Shown: positions 62,925 to 64,000 of the stretch, piece by piece
Position numbering within the stretch: the stretch's first letter is position 1
Layout: every line of letters begins with the position of its first letter
Assembly: GCA_963680875.1 (NCBI GenBank)
Contig: OY804578.1
Coordinates: 26,441,101 to 26,505,100, forward strand
Direction of reading: 5' to 3'
DNA from: Bathymodiolus brooksi
Taxonomy: Eukaryota > Mollusca > Bivalvia > Mytilida > Modiolidae
DNA length: 64,000 bases
Notes under the pieces: model-generated
What the model was told of the DNA's origin: nothing
Databases searched by the model: none
Seen by the model: the letters and a program-made list of their open reading frames with translations, nothing else
Made by a program: the position numbers and the translations under genes

Positions 62925-64000
62925 AACTGATGAAGGTTATTCCAGAAACATGTCATCCACACTAAATTAGCTATCTGTATTGTTAATACAACCAGAAACA
63001 TGTCATCCACACTAAATTAGCTCTGCATTGTTAATACAACCAGAAACATGTCATCCACACTAAATTAGCTATCTGCATTGTTAATACAACCAGAAACATG
63101 TCATCCACACTAAATTAGCTCTGCATTGTTAATACAACCAGAAACATGTCATCCACTCTAAATTAGCTCTGCATTGTTAATACAACCAGAAACATGTCAT
63201 CCACACTAAATTAGCTGAAGGTTATTCCAGAAACATGTCATCCACACTAAATTAGCTCTACATTGTTAATACAACAAGAAACATGCCATACACACTAAAT
63301 TAGCTATCTGCATTGTTAATACAACCAGAAACATGTCATCCACACTAAATTAGCTATCTGCATTGTTAATACAATCAGAAACATGTCATCCACACTAAAT
63401 TAGCTCTGCATTGTTAATACAACCAGAAACATGTCATCCACACTAAATTAGCTCTGCATTGTTAATACAACCAGAAACATGTCATCCACTCTAAATTAGC
63501 TATCTGCATTGTTAATACAACCAGAAACATGTCATCTACACTAAATTAGCTCTGCATTGTTAATACAACCAGAAACATGTCATCCACACTAAATTAGCTC
63601 TGCATTTTTAATACAACCAGAAACATGTCATCCACACTAAATTAGCTATCTGCATTGTTAATACAACCAGAAACATGTCATCCACACTAAATTAGCTCTG
63701 CATTGTTAATACAACCAGAAACATGTCATCCACACCAAATTAGCTCTGCATTGTTAATACAACCAGAAACATGTCATCCACACTAAATTAGCTATCTGCA
63801 TTGTTAATACAACCAGAAACATGTCATCCACTCTAAATTAGCTCTGCATTGTTAATACAACCAGAAACATGTCATCCACACTAAATTAGCTGAAGGTTAT
63901 TCCAGAAACATGTCATCCACACTAAATTAGCTCTACATTGTTAATACAACCAGAAACATGCCATACACACTAAATTAGCTATCTGCATTGTTAATACAAC
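62925..64000. repeat. 48/50-bp satellite, ~22 copies, runs off the window
   Basis: Units 'agaaacatgtcatccacact' + 'aaattagct' + 'ctgcattgttaatacaacc', in two lengths (with or without 'at' in gctatctg). A block starting 'gaaggttattccagaaac' recurs at about 62930, 63215 and 63893, marking multi-unit blocks. It lies in an upstream intron of the RanBP2-like gene. Confidence 0.9.

Noticed and set aside
62925..64000. CRISPR-like repeat/spacer pattern (48/50 bp)
   Set aside because: The whole unit, not just part of it, is conserved, so there are no spacers.

Overview
This is eukaryotic genomic DNA: AT-rich, intron-rich and crowded with dispersed and tandem repeats. Three conserved animal genes are broken into small exons with clean GT..AG borders. 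The repeat types (tRNA-derived SINEs, element families with internal tandem units and 'gcggccat' cores, long minisatellites) suggest a mollusc, most likely a bivalve. That placement rests on general resemblance and was not tested by a search.

Layout. (1) 459-7898, plus strand: the last six exons of a secretory-pathway Ca2+/Mn2+-ATPase (SPCA, ATP2C1 type); its 5' part lies left of the window. (2) 7899-17600: mostly non-coding flank with a 27-bp minisatellite, an element with internal 85-bp repeats, SINE copies and two short satellites. (3) 17628-31620, minus strand: a complete nine-exon stomatin-like protein 1 gene (STOML1/UNC-24 type, 427 codons), with a hydrophobic hairpin, an SPFH domain and an SCP2 domain. 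Its last intron holds a 4.2-kb 35-bp minisatellite of about 119 copies. Intron 6 starts with five extra copies of an exon 3' end plus donor site. (4) 31621-48800: intergenic DNA with a possible divergent first exon, a hAT-type MITE with an 8-bp target duplication, a decayed MULE-type transposon inside inverted repeats, reverse-transcriptase debris, fold-back elements and a 31/34-bp satellite. (5) 48889-62776, minus strand: the last six exons of a RanBP2/Nup358-like gene with two Ran-binding domains. Its 5' part lies right of the window, and its introns hold a 66-bp satellite, several large repeat elements and a 48/50-bp satellite that runs off the right edge.

The three host genes are unrelated in function (Golgi ion transport, membrane/sterol scaffold, nuclear pore/Ran) and are not an operon or a system. 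Nothing here looks like a defence or biosynthetic cluster. The unusual content is the repeat biology: a minisatellite apparently seeded by the tail of a retroelement, duplicated exon-donor units, a MULE with an OTU-like N-terminus and three in-frame TAA codons, and a two-element cassette present in introns of two genes.
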